From assembly GCA_016785225.1 (NCBI GenBank), contig JAFBJZ010000880.1, positions 806,001 to 870,000 on the forward strand: DNA of 64,000 nt, written 5' to 3'. Positions 23,701 through 36,563 of this stretch are shown in pieces. The notes under the pieces were generated by a model, which saw only the letters and a list, made by a program, of their open reading frames with translations, was not told the DNA's origin and did no database searches. Numbering within the stretch: position 1 is the stretch's first letter; the number at the start of each line of letters is the position of its first letter. The position numbers and the translations under genes were made by a program. Source of the stretch: Psettodes erumei (lineage: Eukaryota; Chordata; Actinopteri; Pleuronectiformes; Psettodidae).

Positions 23701-26700
23701 TTTACTTTGATGCTCCCAAGGAAAACAATTTTCACATAACTTTCTGCTTTCACATCCAGTGCTAATAAGTCCATAAGGACGGTTAAATCCTAGGTATGTT
23801 CTTTGTTCTGTCCGCTCCATTCCACTCCTTCATCTTCTAACAAAGCAGTGGACTTTCTCTTCATATGTATCCGAAGCTATGTCATCACCGTCTTCCTTCA
23901 CAGACCCAGGAGAGAGAGGAGGACCAGCGCGTTCTCAACCTGGTGGGCGATGCTCTGCGTCTCCTGGGCAACACCTTGGTCGTCCTCAGTGACCTGCGCT
24001 GTAACCTGGCCACCTCTCCTCCGCGTCACCTGCACGTGGTCCGCCCCGTGGCCCACTACGCCCACCCGGTCCTGCTCCAGGCGGGTCTGCCACACATGCC
24101 CATTCCTGTAGGTTCCCACCACGCACGCCCGGCCTTCTGTGGGGAATAACTGATGATTTCTGTCTGCTCTGGAACAACGATGTAGCGATAGCAGAATGTC
24201 ATTAATTCAGATAGAACAGAAAGGCATGGTTTAGACTACAAGTACACAGAGCCATTTATAAAGGCTCGTCTCATATGCCCTGTCTTCTTCATGCTGGGTT
24301 GATTGTGAATAGGCTGGTGGTGTTGCTCGGTGGTTTTTCCTGATGTTCAGAAACACATGCTGATTTTAAATAGGCACCTTTACCTCTGAGTTTACGGTCT
24401 CATTAAGCTTATTGGTGCATATTGACTGATGATCAATGAATCCTATTTTTTTAAACAACTTATGAAATTGAGAGAGAAAACACATGTTAAAACTGTTGCT
24501 TTTAACTGTAAAAGTGTGTTAGAATATATAGGAATGCCAATAATTTATGCAAGCTTTCTGGATCTAATTACTGAGTTTTGCTCATTAGCTGAATAAGAAA
24601 GACATGTGATTGGATCCATATTTTTATTTTAACAATGTATCTCCTATGATGTCTCCATACAGAGTTACCTTTTGATGACAGCTTCGTACATGACTGATGT
24701 TTTCACACCTAAACGTGTCTCTCTCCTCCAGATAAATTTAGGGACAACAGTAACCATGACGTCCAATGGTAGACAGACAGCCGAAGGACAACGGCAGCCT
24801 TCTCAGGGCACAGGCCCGTCAGACCAACAGGCAGGCGACCAGGCTCCGCCTCCGCCGTCACACGGGACCACTCATCAGCAAGGACAGGGAGGACCCAGAG
24901 TGATCCGGATCACCCATCAGACCATGGAGCCTGTCGTCATGATGCAGATGAACATGGATGGTATGTGTGCTACAGAGTCATCATATACACATGTTAGTGC
25001 TACTGTCACACAGGCTTCTGTGACTGACCTGAAAGAATATCCCATCAAATCCAGTGGGGAATTATGAACGACACGGACTGATAGAGCGTGAAAGAGTGTG
25101 TGATGAGAGAAGACAATCCTGGAAGATGAATAATGTTAGGACAACTAAAAACAGCATCAGAACACTCAGCCTGTAAGAGAAAGTAATTTTCTTACATGAA
25201 CTGAACAAGAAGATATGTGATTTTCACTTTTTCCTACTGTATATATCGTATTTGAAAGTAAACCTTTCTGGTTCTGTGTGAAGAGTATCCACTCCCTGCA
25301 TGTGAAGCTGATGGATATTTACTCATGTTGTGTTGAACAGGAGAGTCACCTGCTGGGTCTCAGGTTCCAGGACATCCCAGCGCCGCAGGCCCCGGACAGC
25401 CCGGTGAGTGCTGCTATGTGATGGGGTAGTACGTTGCTATGGTAACAGCCCCCTTCCTCGCAGTTGTTGATTTTCTTTTTAAGTGAATTTGAAGGGGACA
25501 TATTCTCTCTGCATCCAGGAGTGACACCCGTCCACTTCCCAGGACTGCCACCTGAGTTCATGCAGGCCATCGTGCACCAGATTTCCCACCAAGCCGCCGC
25601 CATGGCTGCCGCGGCCTCGGCGGGCCACCCGGCACAGACGGCGTCTGGCCCGGGCTCAACGGCGCCCGGTGCCGAGGCAACCGCCTCCCCGCAGCCCCCC
25701 CACCCCGCTCAGGCCAGGGTGGTCATCACCAGACCATCCTTCTCCCCTTCGATCGTTCAACCTGTGGGAACCAGGGGAACCACCATCAACCTGAGGGCGA
25801 CAGTACCCACAGCTGGCCCGCAGCCAGGACAGGTGACACCAGCGCACAGTGGTTAACACCTGCACATCATCATTATAATTTTTAATAACTGACTCAACTG
25901 ACAGATATTCTCTTAATTCATTCATTCATGATTTGGTTGATATACCATTACAAAGCAATAAAATCAAATGTTCCTAGATCCTGCAGTGTAAAGTCAGCAA
26001 ATGTCTTGTCTTGTTCCAGCAACAGTCTAAAACAACAATATTAAAATGACTATAATGTCAAGACCAGGATTATTTTCACATTTGAGAATCTTAAAAAAGA
26101 GAATTTTGGGGGATGATGTTAAATGTTTATGTTTGTTATTGTCTGAAGGAAGTAGCAGGCTTAAAGTTCCAGGCTTGTTTATCTGCGCTTCCTTTCCCTC
26201 TGTGAGCAGGGCACACCTCTGGCTCCCTCCTCCCTCTCCCAGATGATCGGTGGTCTGGTGGGACAGCTCCTGATGCCAGGGCACACAGGTCAGTGTCAGC
26301 TGCATTTTACAGGCAGAGCAGGTAACAAACCAAAGCAAATGTTTTGTTTTTTACTGTAAATCACAACACAGAAAAGACCTCACTGATTCACCTGGTTTGT
26401 CCACCAGAGAGCACTGATGGACAGAGGTGGTAACTCTTTGATTACTCTTTAACTGCAGGATTGTTGTTAATGTTTTTTATGCTAAAACATACTATTGGCT
26501 GATACATTATACCATTATCAGATTTTTTTAAACTCCAGGAGTATTGCTCTCAAAATGCGAGTCCTATTGTGTCCTGTATTTTGAACTCCTCCAGGTGATC
26601 CCGCATCCGTGTCCTCTTCGACCAGCTCTGAGTCCTCCTTCTCGACCTCCTCCGCCGCGTCTCCTCCGCCTCCCGCTGCCAACACCTCTGGACAGACATC

Positions 26701-29700
26701 CACCCGCACCACCAGCACAGCCTCCGTGGGCCAGCCGGCAGAGGGCAGTCCCGAGGGAAGTCTGGCCCAGCTCCTCGGTTCCCTGCTGGGAGGAGCAGCC
26801 GGGCCGGGGGGTCCCGGCTCTGGACCAGCTCCCTCCATCACTGTGACGCTGCCGGGGGTGCCCAGCTTCTTTCAGGGCACGGCAGACATGTCAGACACAC
26901 TGGTGAATGCAAGTACTGCTGAAGAAAACTAGAAATGGAGGCTACTGATTCTGAATGGGTCTTTGATTGTTCATTGATTGGTTCTTCTTATTTAATTACA
27001 TTTGTTAAAATAGATAATAAAGAAAACTAAAAACAAAAAAAAACAATGCCAAATGGATGCCATACTAAAAGGAAGTTATATTAAAAACATATTAATACAT
27101 ACTCTACTTTTCATTAAAAAAATGACATTGTAAATTAGGGAGAATTAAAAGGTGTGTTCTATCATGTTGCCTGACTCTTGATCTGTATAGCTTTGCTGTT
27201 GTGTTTATTGTTTCCACCCAGTCACCTGCCAGTGGACCCGGTGCTCCGGCGGCCCCCGCGTCCACCATTCCCGCCATGCCCCAGGCCGGCAGCGGAGCGG
27301 GTGCAAACTCCTTGAGCCCGGAGCTGTTCACCGGCATCGTGCAGGGAGTGCTGTCCACCATGATGAGCTCTCTGGGGGCGCAGCAGGGCACAGGAGAGAG
27401 CATCGCCCAGTTCATCCAGAGACTGTCCCAGACCAGCAACCTTTTCACTCCTGGCTCCGGAGACGCTGTGGGTAAGTCTGACCTCATGGCCACTGTTTGA
27501 CTTCAAATTCAATCTGCTGGAATCAGGCTCTAATTCCTTCTTTAGGATTCAAATCTCACGCATTGTCATTGTTGGTGTGCTGATAATCTGGCTCTCATCC
27601 TGGCAGGGTTCTTTGGCGACCTGCTGTCCCTGGTGTGTCAGAGCTTCTCCATGGTGGACATGGTGCTGCTGCTTCATGGCAATGCCCAGCCTCTGAGCCG
27701 CATCCAGCCCCAGCTCACCGACTTCTTCACTCAGCACTACCTCCAGGGCCGAGAGCCCAGTGATGCTAACATAGCTGTAAGTTCTATAAAGAGATTTCTC
27801 ACCGTTCGCACACCAGTTCCTACTATACAGTTGTCTATCTTTGGTCTGACAGAACAGATGTTGCTCCAGTTTGAATCACTCCAGCTGTCTGCAAGCACAA
27901 TCACATTCCGTTTTAACTAATAACACAAAACTCCTTGTGTTTTTTAGCCCAGATTCGATGTATTCCACAAACATTCAGAGCCCTCAGCTCATGACATGAA
28001 TCAGCAAACATCAATGAAAGCAGACTGGAGGTGTGGGTTAGAGCTGCTCTGATTTATTGTGATTCACAGGAAGCATCTGCAGATGTGAACCTGCCCTGCA
28101 AAAAGGAGATCGCAGAAGACTTAGGGTCAAGCATAAAGCTGGAAAGGTCAAAGTCAGCTCAAGGAGTTAAAATCCTTTATGATGGAGATGATTAGGTCTG
28201 TGGCAGGTCTCCCTTGAAGTGGGCTCCCAAACATACAAACATATTCCTGCCATACAGAATGATCAATCTTTCTACTACTATATACTGTATGGCATTGGTT
28301 GGGACACAAGAAATCACATGTTTGATCAGCTTTTGGGCAAATTTTGGATTTCATGTGATGTCATGAAACTGCCTGGTGTTGTCATTTCTTCGTAAACAAG
28401 GTTTTTAACGCGTCGTCCTCTCTGCAGGCAGCGGCTGAGGACCTCATCAATGGACTGGAGGAGTACATAAGTGAGAGCTTTGTAAGGAAGCCGCCGTCGC
28501 TGCTGCAGTTCACCTCGCGTGGCGTGACGTGGGTGTGTAGCGGCGCACGTAAACGAGCTGTGTGTGTGTGTGTTGTGCGCAGGCCACGGTGACAGTGCGT
28601 GAAGGAGTGGACATCGTTCAGACCAACGTGTGTTTCCTGAGACAGCAGCTCACACACATGGCCTCGCATATCCTTCGCTGCAGTGGTAAGTGTGAGGAAA
28701 GGAAGCTCCGGAGGAAACTGCTTATCAGGAAGGTTTAATGTTCTCCTCCTCTGTGGCTGAGCTGCAGTCAGGCTCGAGACAGAGTGAGTCTAAAGGCCAT
28801 AGTCGTAACAGTCACTGCTCAGGTCTGTATGGATCAAGCATCTCAGAGCAGGAAATCATTCTTAACCAAGGTGAACTTTTCAGACACGGAGAAAACCCCT
28901 TGACATTCAGGAGCTCCTGCATGAGGCAGTGACTGATGACTGTGAGCTTATTAAAAGATGTCTTATTAGTCAAAAGCAATTTTCACAAACCACAGCATGT
29001 CACCTTATTTTCCCCCACGTGGCTCTGAGTGTGGCAAAGTAGCAATGGCACGTTGTTGGAGAAGGCTTCGTGGCTCTCAGTCTTAATCTGAGGTCATCCT
29101 GTTTTTGAATCCCACGGAAACCAGGACATTTTCCACATGATCTGAAGTATCAGTCAGACAGTATCATACTACTGCCCTGAACTGAAGTCATGATCATCAA
29201 AATTAAAACAAAGAAGGGCTTGAAATATTTCACTTTACGTGCAGTGAATATAAACTTTATGACCTTTTCATTTAAATTACTAAAAAAAATGAACTTCTCC
29301 GGGATATTCTAACTTCTTGAGCTGCGCTGGTATTCTGATTCTGGTCGAGTAACGGCGCCTCGGCTTAGGCAGGTAGGAAGTAGTAGCGTGAGTGGGAGGA
29401 CGCAAACTCACAGATGAGCATTTCTACCTGCTGGAAGGATAAGAGATGGCATGTTGTTCAAAAGTGAAGCCCATGTAATATCCATATCCAGATAAATCAT
29501 ATTTCCATCCCCTGCAGCTCCCAACATGTCAGGAGACTTTCTGGGCTGAACCCAACTTTAACTCAATTTTGAAAAAAAACGTGGGCTTGTTTTATTACCA
29601 TCTTCCTGTTCAACGTTTTGTGTGTGTACAGGATTCTGTATTTGCTGTGAGAGTGGTTTTTCTCTGTCTGAGTGCAGATCATACGTTCGGCCCTCGTCTG

Positions 29701-32326
29701 CTGCTGCTCTGCACCCAGGGCCTGTTTGAGTGTCTGGCTCTGAACCTCTACTGCCTCGGAGGGGAGCAGAGGGCTCTCACCGCCGTCATCAACCACCGCA
29801 TCGTTAGTATACATCACCTCTAACCGACCGCGGGGTTGCGCTTCACTCGCGTAACGCGAGTCAAACCGCTGCATGTCTCTGCGTGTGTGCGCAGAGGAGG
29901 ATGTCCACAGAAGTCAATCCCAGTCTGGTCAACTGGCTGACCAGCATGATGTCTCTGAGGCTGCACGTCATCCTGGAGCACAACCCAGTCACCGAGGACC
30001 AGATCCAGCACTACGTCATCTACGCACAGGTAACCAAACTCGTCACAGAGGGGATCTCCAGCTGCCTGGGAAACCACCAGTTATGTTCTACACAGGCAAC
30101 ACAAACAGCATCAGTTCACTAGTTCACTAATTTGATCAAATGCATTAAGTTTTAATCAAGAGTATCAAAATTAATATGCACATGACAATGTATATTCAGT
30201 GATGCCCTGCTCTACCCGCGACCATATGCTGCAAATCTGCAATGTCATTTCAGGGCGATTTGACCCAGAGGACAGAGGCCGAGGCACAGCAGCCATCAGA
30301 GAGTGTGGAGGTGAGCTTGTTTTGATCGGAATCATCTGCCGTCCTAAAGGATCTACAACAGAATGCCCGTCTGTTCTCATTCGTCGCTCTCATCTCCAAG
30401 CTCCAAGCCAATCTTTTTAGTCAACCAAAACACATGTCGATTTATTTTGATAAAAAGACTCAGCAGTTACCCAAGGTGGCTGCTCACACTGTAGTTTTTA
30501 ACAGAAGTTCCTCAACGAAGAGGAAATAGTGCATTTGTTGATGAATGTTTCAGCTAAATCCTCCACCAAGGCTGAACCCCCCCAGAAAAAACTCCAGAAA
30601 AGTATCAGGATCTGGATCAGTTTGTGGTCCAGCCGGCCAGAAGTCACACCATAGACCTCCTGCTCAGGAAGTTAAGCCCATGTGGTGTGCTCATTTACCA
30701 TTCAGCTATTATCTCTCCACTTATTTCACATCTTTAAAAATGTATGGAGATATGACTGAAAATATGAAATTTTGCCCTGTGGTGAAGAATCTTTCAAAAA
30801 AATTGCTGGACGGGGATACTGCTCCAGATCCAACCCAAGCTTTAATAGTTTCTAAGTTAGTTAGCGAGAGCTCGTGCGCAGCTGTGATGATAGCGCTGCA
30901 GCACAACTGAAAATCAGAGTAATAAGACTGGAAACCTCATTCCATCAATCACCCTTCCTGTCAGATGGAGGAGAGCTTGTCTCCAGCTGCAGCCACCACA
31001 GCGGAGGAGGCCATGGCTTCGTCGGGCGACGGTGGCGAGAGGGGAGCGTCTCCCGGAGACAACGCTGCCTCGTCGGGGGACAGCCGGCATCCTGCGGGAA
31101 CGGGACGAGAGGAGGCGGCCCCTGAGGTGGAGCCTTGGGCGGCGGCTATTCCACCTGTAAGGGCTAATGCTTTTTTTTTTGCTAAACGTAGCGTTCCGAT
31201 CCAGTCCCCGCATTCACAAAGCTCATAACTGGAAGTAACCTTCGGATCTGATAAGCTCGTTTCTCTTTCATATTTTTTTTATGTCTCACACAAAGCACTT
31301 TCATCGATGTAAAATGTTGGTTTGTGACCGTCTGGTGATGTCTGGGTTTAGGAGTGGGTCCCCATCATCAGACACGACATGCTGTCTCAGAGGAAGATCA
31401 AAGCTCAGCCGCCGCTGTCTGACGCCTACCTGCACGGGATGCCCGCCAAGAGGAGGAAGGTGAGCAGTGCGGTTGGAGCGTTTCAACGTGGGCGTAGTCT
31501 GTTCCCATCGTCGTCCAGTTTTATTTCTGTTCTGACTCGAGAACAAAAAAAGTCTGACTGGTTGTTGTCAGCCCTGAAGGGAAAGTGTTACAGCAGCCAC
31601 CTGACATAAATCCCAAAAACAACCAGGTGGGTAAAAATCCCATACAGTTAAAGGCTCAGTTATATACAATACTAAAGACAAAGTCATTGGAAATATTACT
31701 ATGAGCTGAATATAAACTTTACATTAGTGCAGGTCAGGAGGATATTCTAAAAAAAACGCAGTAAATGTGCAGGATGTCCAAGAATGTCAAAAAGAATGAC
31801 AGAAGGACATCGATATCCACCCTCTCACTTGTGTTAGAAGGTGAGTCAGCATATTTCCTGACATGTCAACTCTTTCCATCCTTAGACAACCCAGTGTGAG
31901 GGACCACACCTGTCTCTGTCAGACGCCGTGAGTCGAGCTGCTCGCGCCGCTGGAGTCCTGCCCATCACCGCCCCCAACAGCCTGCAGGGGGAGCTGGAGA
32001 GGCCGGAGCTGCAGGAGGCCTATACTAAACAGGTACAGGAGCCTCACTGAGCATTAATAAACATTCTTCTATGAGTGCCTGCACGGAAAGACGTGACCTT
32101 TACCCAGAAAACGTAAGAAATCCAGACCCAGCTAGAGCATATGTAGTTGCCATCATATGAAGAACGGGGATATTTTAGTCAACTAGTTTTAATGTAAAGG
32201 TGATTCTCTCTCTCTCTGCTCTGCCAGGTTAAGAGTGACATCAAAGAGCGAGTGAGAGACGACCCGGACTACAACTCCCAGAGATTCCCCAACACACAGC
32301 GAGCTTTCTCTTTAGAAGACTCCTAA
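20752..32326 (+). CDS. bag6: BAG6 (BAT3/Scythe) chaperone, 24 coding exons
   Basis: BAG6 forms a cytosolic and nuclear complex with UBL4A and GET4. It holds exposed hydrophobic segments for tail-anchored insertion or ubiquitin-linked disposal. Exons: 20752-20832, 20928-21045, 22120-22349, 22438-22509, 22587-22709, 22951-23135, 23246-23375, 23904-24107, 24732-24960, 25341-25403, 25519-25832, 26210-26288, 26595-26902, 27222-27471, 27607-27776, 28428-28481, 28583-28685, 29678-29802, 29895-30029, 30254-30310, 30965-31156, 31352-31459, 31886-32032, 32228-32326. They sum to 3576 nt (1191 aa; human about 1132). An N-terminal ubiquitin-like domain spans residues 7-80. The conserved core includes SPAEFVEVLSEV, LLGNTLVVLSDLRCNLATSP and RVIRITHQTMEPVVMM. 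Pro/Ser/Gly-rich linkers follow, then FSMVDMVLLLHG and GLFECLALNLYCLGG. The C-terminus has WVPIIRHDM, a PAKRRK nuclear signal near 1105-1110 and a BAG-like end. The exon 5 donor (gag|gtccag) is weak; all other junctions look normal. Confidence 0.96.
30720..30880 (+). repeat. Dispersed repeat, GAATCCTTCAAAAA family, copy 2
   Basis: tggtgaagaatctttcaaaa, ttgctggacgggga, ctccagatcc and agtttctaagttag follow the order seen at 9105-9240. It lies within the bag6 intron 30311-30964 and supplies most of the chance open frame there. Confidence 0.6.
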
Positions 32327-33590
32327 TGCCACAGAGGAGCGAGGCCTGGTCCAGAGCAGGATGTGAACGCACCACCTGCAGCACCAAGCGTCGGTTACGT
32401 TTCACTGAGCGCTGCCTCCTGTCCTGCTTCAGAACATATAGAAGAGTTAGATCGGTGGACCCTCCGTGGTTCGAGGAGCTGCGAGCTCTTTGAGCCACGG
32501 CAAAACATTCCCTCTGCTCTGCGAAAACCTCCCAGAAAACAACGATGGATCCAGCTAGCGAAGCGTCGGGGCACCAAACGGTGAACACGAGGTCACTGAA
32601 GGAAAGAACGGGTGACAGCAGCTCAGTGCAGAAGAGAGCAAACTGAAATGATCTGCGGAACCAATCCTCTTCTGCAGGTCTGACACCGCCTGAGCAGCAT
32701 AGCTGGAGACAGCACCAAAACACTGGAGCTGTTAGAACAAGCAGTGTTGCAGTGGGTTGAGAAAAAAAGTCACAACACTGCAAAAATATAGCTTCAAATG
32801 TTGCAAAGAAAAAAAACATTATAGGAATAGATGTTCATAGAAATAGTTGTATTACTGTTACAAAAAAAAAAAAAGATGTAATATGTTATAAGGTTATGAA
32901 GAAAAAGTTATTATAACAAAGTGTATCTTTTGTTGCTAAGAAAATTGTGATATTTTGAGATAACCTGAATTTCTTGTCAGAAGAAAGTCACAATATTTCA
33001 AGAAAAAAAAGTCATAAAGTTCTGACATAAATATTTATTTATGTTGCAGGAAACAGTGACACCACAGAGAAGTCACACTGACACGTCAGCAAGCGCTAAA
33101 ACATGCACACATTGACTCATTTCAAGATGACATTTTTCTGAAAATATTATGACTTTAGAATCCTGATATGCCGTCCCTTCCCTTTGTTGAAAATGTATTT
33201 GCAGTACATATATGTATATATATATATATGTGTGTGTGCAAGGCAAAACTGTAAATAAGTGCAAATTGTACATAGTGAATGGGAGTGATGTCATGCAGCT
33301 TTGTTCATGTCAGTCACATTTTTATTTTTTAGCATCATGACTTTAGATATCACACTGAACAATGACACACATTTGTAATTCGGGGCATTATTAACCTCCA
33401 TCATTGGCACTGGTGTCTGTTTTAGGATCAACCTGCAGAATCTGATCATCTGCTGGTGACGACGGCGTACGTGTGCGATGTCTGTGTAAAGCACGGCTGC
33501 AGTCAGTGGAGGACTGTTAAACTGTGAATGGTTACTCTCTGCTTGTTAACGTCACTGAAATAAATCAACTTCAGCGTCAGCGTTTCAGAG
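32327..33590 (+). other. bag6: bag6 3' UTR with poly(A) signal
   Basis: An AATAAA lies at 33559-33564, placing cleavage near 33580. The UTR contains A-rich runs (32860-32875), a TATATA/GTGTGT tract near 33206-33238 and no other gene. The long minus-strand frame 32241-32819 is a shadow over the last exon and UTR. Confidence 0.6.
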
Positions 33591-34095
33591 CTGTTTCCTT
33601 AACAAGTGACCTGGGGTTCAGGTTTCCCACAACACAACCTTCCCACCACCACGAGGGGGCAGCTCTGTGAGGCTGGAACACAGGCCTTTAAGCATCATCG
33701 CATCGTCTGCAGTGTCGAAGCATGCTCAGGCTTAAAAGGGAAAGACTGAGTTTGACGTTCTCACGTTTGAAATGATTGCAGCTCGTTGTCTGATTTTCAG
33801 ATTTTTTAAAATTTGATTAAGATTTGAGGGGGAAAAGGCTGTCTGGGGTGTGACACCTGGACCCTGTGTTCAGATTAACCAATAATAGCTACGCTTCAAC
33901 GAGATCAAAGAAAAGCAGTGGAAGTTCTTGACACTGTATTTGAATGAGGCAACTATATGAAAGTTTAGAGTGGAAGTTCAACCTTCTATTTAATGAAGTT
34001 CCTAAGTTGGAAATGAACGAAATTTTTCAGTCACACAGGCTTTGTTGACACTGTTGAATCCCTCTGGCCGTCAACGGTCACGGTCAGCTCTGGGG
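33591..34095. other. Tail-to-tail spacer, bag6 / C6orf136
   Basis: About 500 bases separate the bag6 poly(A) signal from the C6orf136 stop. The strip must contain the 3' UTR of C6orf136. The best minus-strand signal is an ATTAAA (plus-strand tttaat near 33989). No other feature is seen. Confidence 0.4.
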
Positions 34096-36507
34096 TCAGT
34101 TTCTACTATGTCGCAGGGTGGACAGGAGGGGGGGCAGCAGATTGAGAGCGGGTCGATGCTCCTGCACCCCCAGAGCCACCAGAGCCCCCGCCAGGAGGGA
34201 GGTCACTCTGGGGAGGATGGGGGGCTGAGCCGGCATCACCTGGAGCACGGAGACAGAGAACAGTTGCAGCTGAGCACAAAGAAGTAGACTTTCAAAAATG
34301 TTAACAGAAAATTCAACCGCTTCATCTCCACACAGATGTTGAGGGATATTAGAAGTGAGTAAAACAAGAGATGTCATCGGTCTATCTGTGTGCACATTTG
34401 TTCCAGCTTTAGAAATATGTGAAACTAAAATCGACAGCCACTGGTAAAGTCAGCAGTTGCTGTCAGGAGTTAGCTGCTTACCTTTTCAACTTTATGACAG
34501 TGAATGAGTCCATCCCGTCCAATGTAGAAAGTGGAGAACGCGTCATATGACCTGCAACAGATGACATTTGGATTAAGATCGATTATAAACCACTGTGACA
34601 AAAAGACACGAGGGAAAACAAAAGCTTTGAAAACATTTTAATCCTCCTGTCAGACGAAACCAAGTGAGAGCTGTGTACAGACTGGAAGCGGAGTGCGGTA
34701 CCTGTACAGCTGGGATTTGTCCCTGCGATAGAAGCGCAGCAGCAGAGAGTGGATGGGAAGGCCCTTGACCCTCCAGCGGGCCTTGACGGTGCCGTCCTCC
34801 GCGTGCTTGGTGAGCTTCAGCACCTCCAGCTGAGCCTCGGTATAGTAACAGAGACACAGCAGGCGCCACGTGGAGATGGTGAGCTGGTAGAGCACGAGGC
34901 CTCTATGCCCATACACACACACACACACACACACACACAACAAGGGTCGCACAGAAAGTGACACAATCAGCGCACACCTATAGGCAGCGTTCGCTCAGAG
35001 CATGTCTGTGATAACGTATCAGTAAACCGAACAGGCAGATTCACCTGGTCTTGGTGTTGAGGAGGCCGTTGATGAAGTCCATATCGTTTGAGTACATGGT
35101 GTAATCATGTTTCTTTCTAAAGAAATTCGGAAGCTGCAGAACAAAAACACACACCGAGAGCCGACGCTGGTAAAATCACATCCAATACTTTTCACATAAT
35201 CCTGCTAACAAACAAAGCACAACATAACCTCCTTGGTGGAGGTAAATACTGCGTGTACTGCAGAGTGGATGTTGTACTTTTACACTAAACTGATTTATAC
35301 AATACTACAACTGAGTATTAGGATCCCATTAAACTCAGATTTTTTTTTGACAGTGGCCTTTTCGTGCAATGCAACACCAAACTACAGGAACAAATCAAAA
35401 CTGATACTGACAGTGGAACATGAAGAAATCCTTCCAACAATGACTTGCTGTCACAAAACATAGACATACATAGACATAGACAACACTTGAGGTGCACTTG
35501 GCACAGGTGGCTGTTTTGGGTCAGCAGTGACAGGCAATCGAGCACTGAAAGTGTGTCATTCTCTCAGTGTGTGTGGACATAAAGAGCTGCAGGCGCGTCC
35601 TCCGCCCGGCCGTCTGACGGATCAGATACGCCTCAGGTGCTGTGTGCTCATGACCGTTTTAGGTCTGTTTGCTTCTGTTTTTACACACCACCTGCAGCGA
35701 CTGTGCGCTGGCTCGTGGATGACATACAACTCCACACTGTGTTTAGCGAGAGATGCTGCAGCTGCTGCTGCCGCCTGCGACACGATGTCAACCAGACACA
35801 TTCTTACCTCTGTCTTCAGCCTTTCATACATCAGGGCCAGCTTCTCCTCTTCCTCACCGTGTCCTTCAGTGTACCCCCTCTCTGCTCTCTCTGTATGGCT
35901 GCACAGATGTGGTGGGACGCAGAAGAGCCACCTCCACAGGCTTGTCCTCAAGTCCAATATCCTGCCCGGGATCCAGCCCGCTGCCGGGCCCCGGCTCTGT
36001 TCCCGGGCAGTGAAAACAGTAAAAGTGAGAACCGTATATGAACGGCGCTGGACACCTCTCTGCTTCAAACAGGCTTCTGAAACAGCCATGCTCTCTCTTT
36101 GCAGCATGGGCGCCGTTTCTCTTGAAGATAACCATGCTGATGTCATCCTCTCTGCTGCCGTCCACCGTGGTTAGGGGAAAGGAGAACTCGGAAGACTTGC
36201 GAGCCTCCAGAGCAAGGAGCTCTCCTAGTTTATTGTGAGCAAAGAGAGGGACCTCCAGCAGGGTGTGGAGGCCGTCGGACTCGCCCTGTCGCACCAGCAC
36301 GCACACGCCCAGAGACTTCTCCCAGTCCTCCTCGTAGGAACCTCTCTGAGGCTGGCTGGCATTGAGTAACGGGTGGGACAGCACCGGCTGCTTAATGTTC
36401 TGATATCTCAGGCTGTTGGGCGGCGCCAGGGCCCATGATGCACTGCTCAGGGGACGTGTCTGACGGATCCACAGCCAGTCAACTGCCTGAGAGATTAATA
36501 AAGACAT
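34096..36507 (-). CDS. c6orf136: C6orf136 homologue (DUF2358), with apparent 1-nt frameshift
   Basis: The homologue of human C6orf136, a conserved protein of unknown biochemical function. Exons on the minus strand: 36507 (or 36486)-35808, 35133-35045, 34902-34702, 34551-34482, 34239-34096. Matching motifs are CFRSLFEAERCP, KLALMYERLKTE, KKHDYTMYSNDMDFINGLLN, LEVLKLTKHAEDGTVKARWR, YDAFSTFYIGRDGLI and LLAGALVALGVQE. The N-terminal WLWIRQTRPLSSASWALAP is basic and Ser/Ala-rich, compatible with a mitochondrial presequence (inference). Within the first listed exon the frame changes at a C5 run, 35874-35878. One base fewer there restores frame and gives about 400 aa, so an assembly indel is likely. 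The start is uncertain: ATG 36507 has an ACC context and reads through the intron-like acceptor, whereas an upstream exon (donor at 37978) is in phase but has no in-frame ATG. Confidence 0.82.
34911..34940. repeat. (CA)n microsatellite at a splice acceptor
   Basis: About 15 CA units on the plus strand, which is (TG)n on the minus strand. It ends within 8 bases of the C6orf136 acceptor at 34903-34904, displacing the usual pyrimidine tract. Confidence 0.9.
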
Positions 36508-36523
36508 GGTGAAATGACTGTGG

Positions 36524-36524
<1 letters not shown>

Positions 36525-36562
<38 letters not shown>
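36525..36562. repeat. (CA)n microsatellite
   Basis: About 18 CA units in the C6orf136 intron, some 40 bases upstream (in gene sense) of the acceptor at 36487-36488. Confidence 0.9.

Positions 36563-36563
<1 letters not shown>

Noticed and set aside
32241..32819. 192-aa minus-strand frame
   Set aside because: Antisense to the last bag6 exon and its 3' UTR; no similarity seen.
35527..36174. 215-aa plus-strand frame across the C6orf136 exon
   Set aside because: It is antisense to an exon with clear family similarity and is explained by the composition of that exon.
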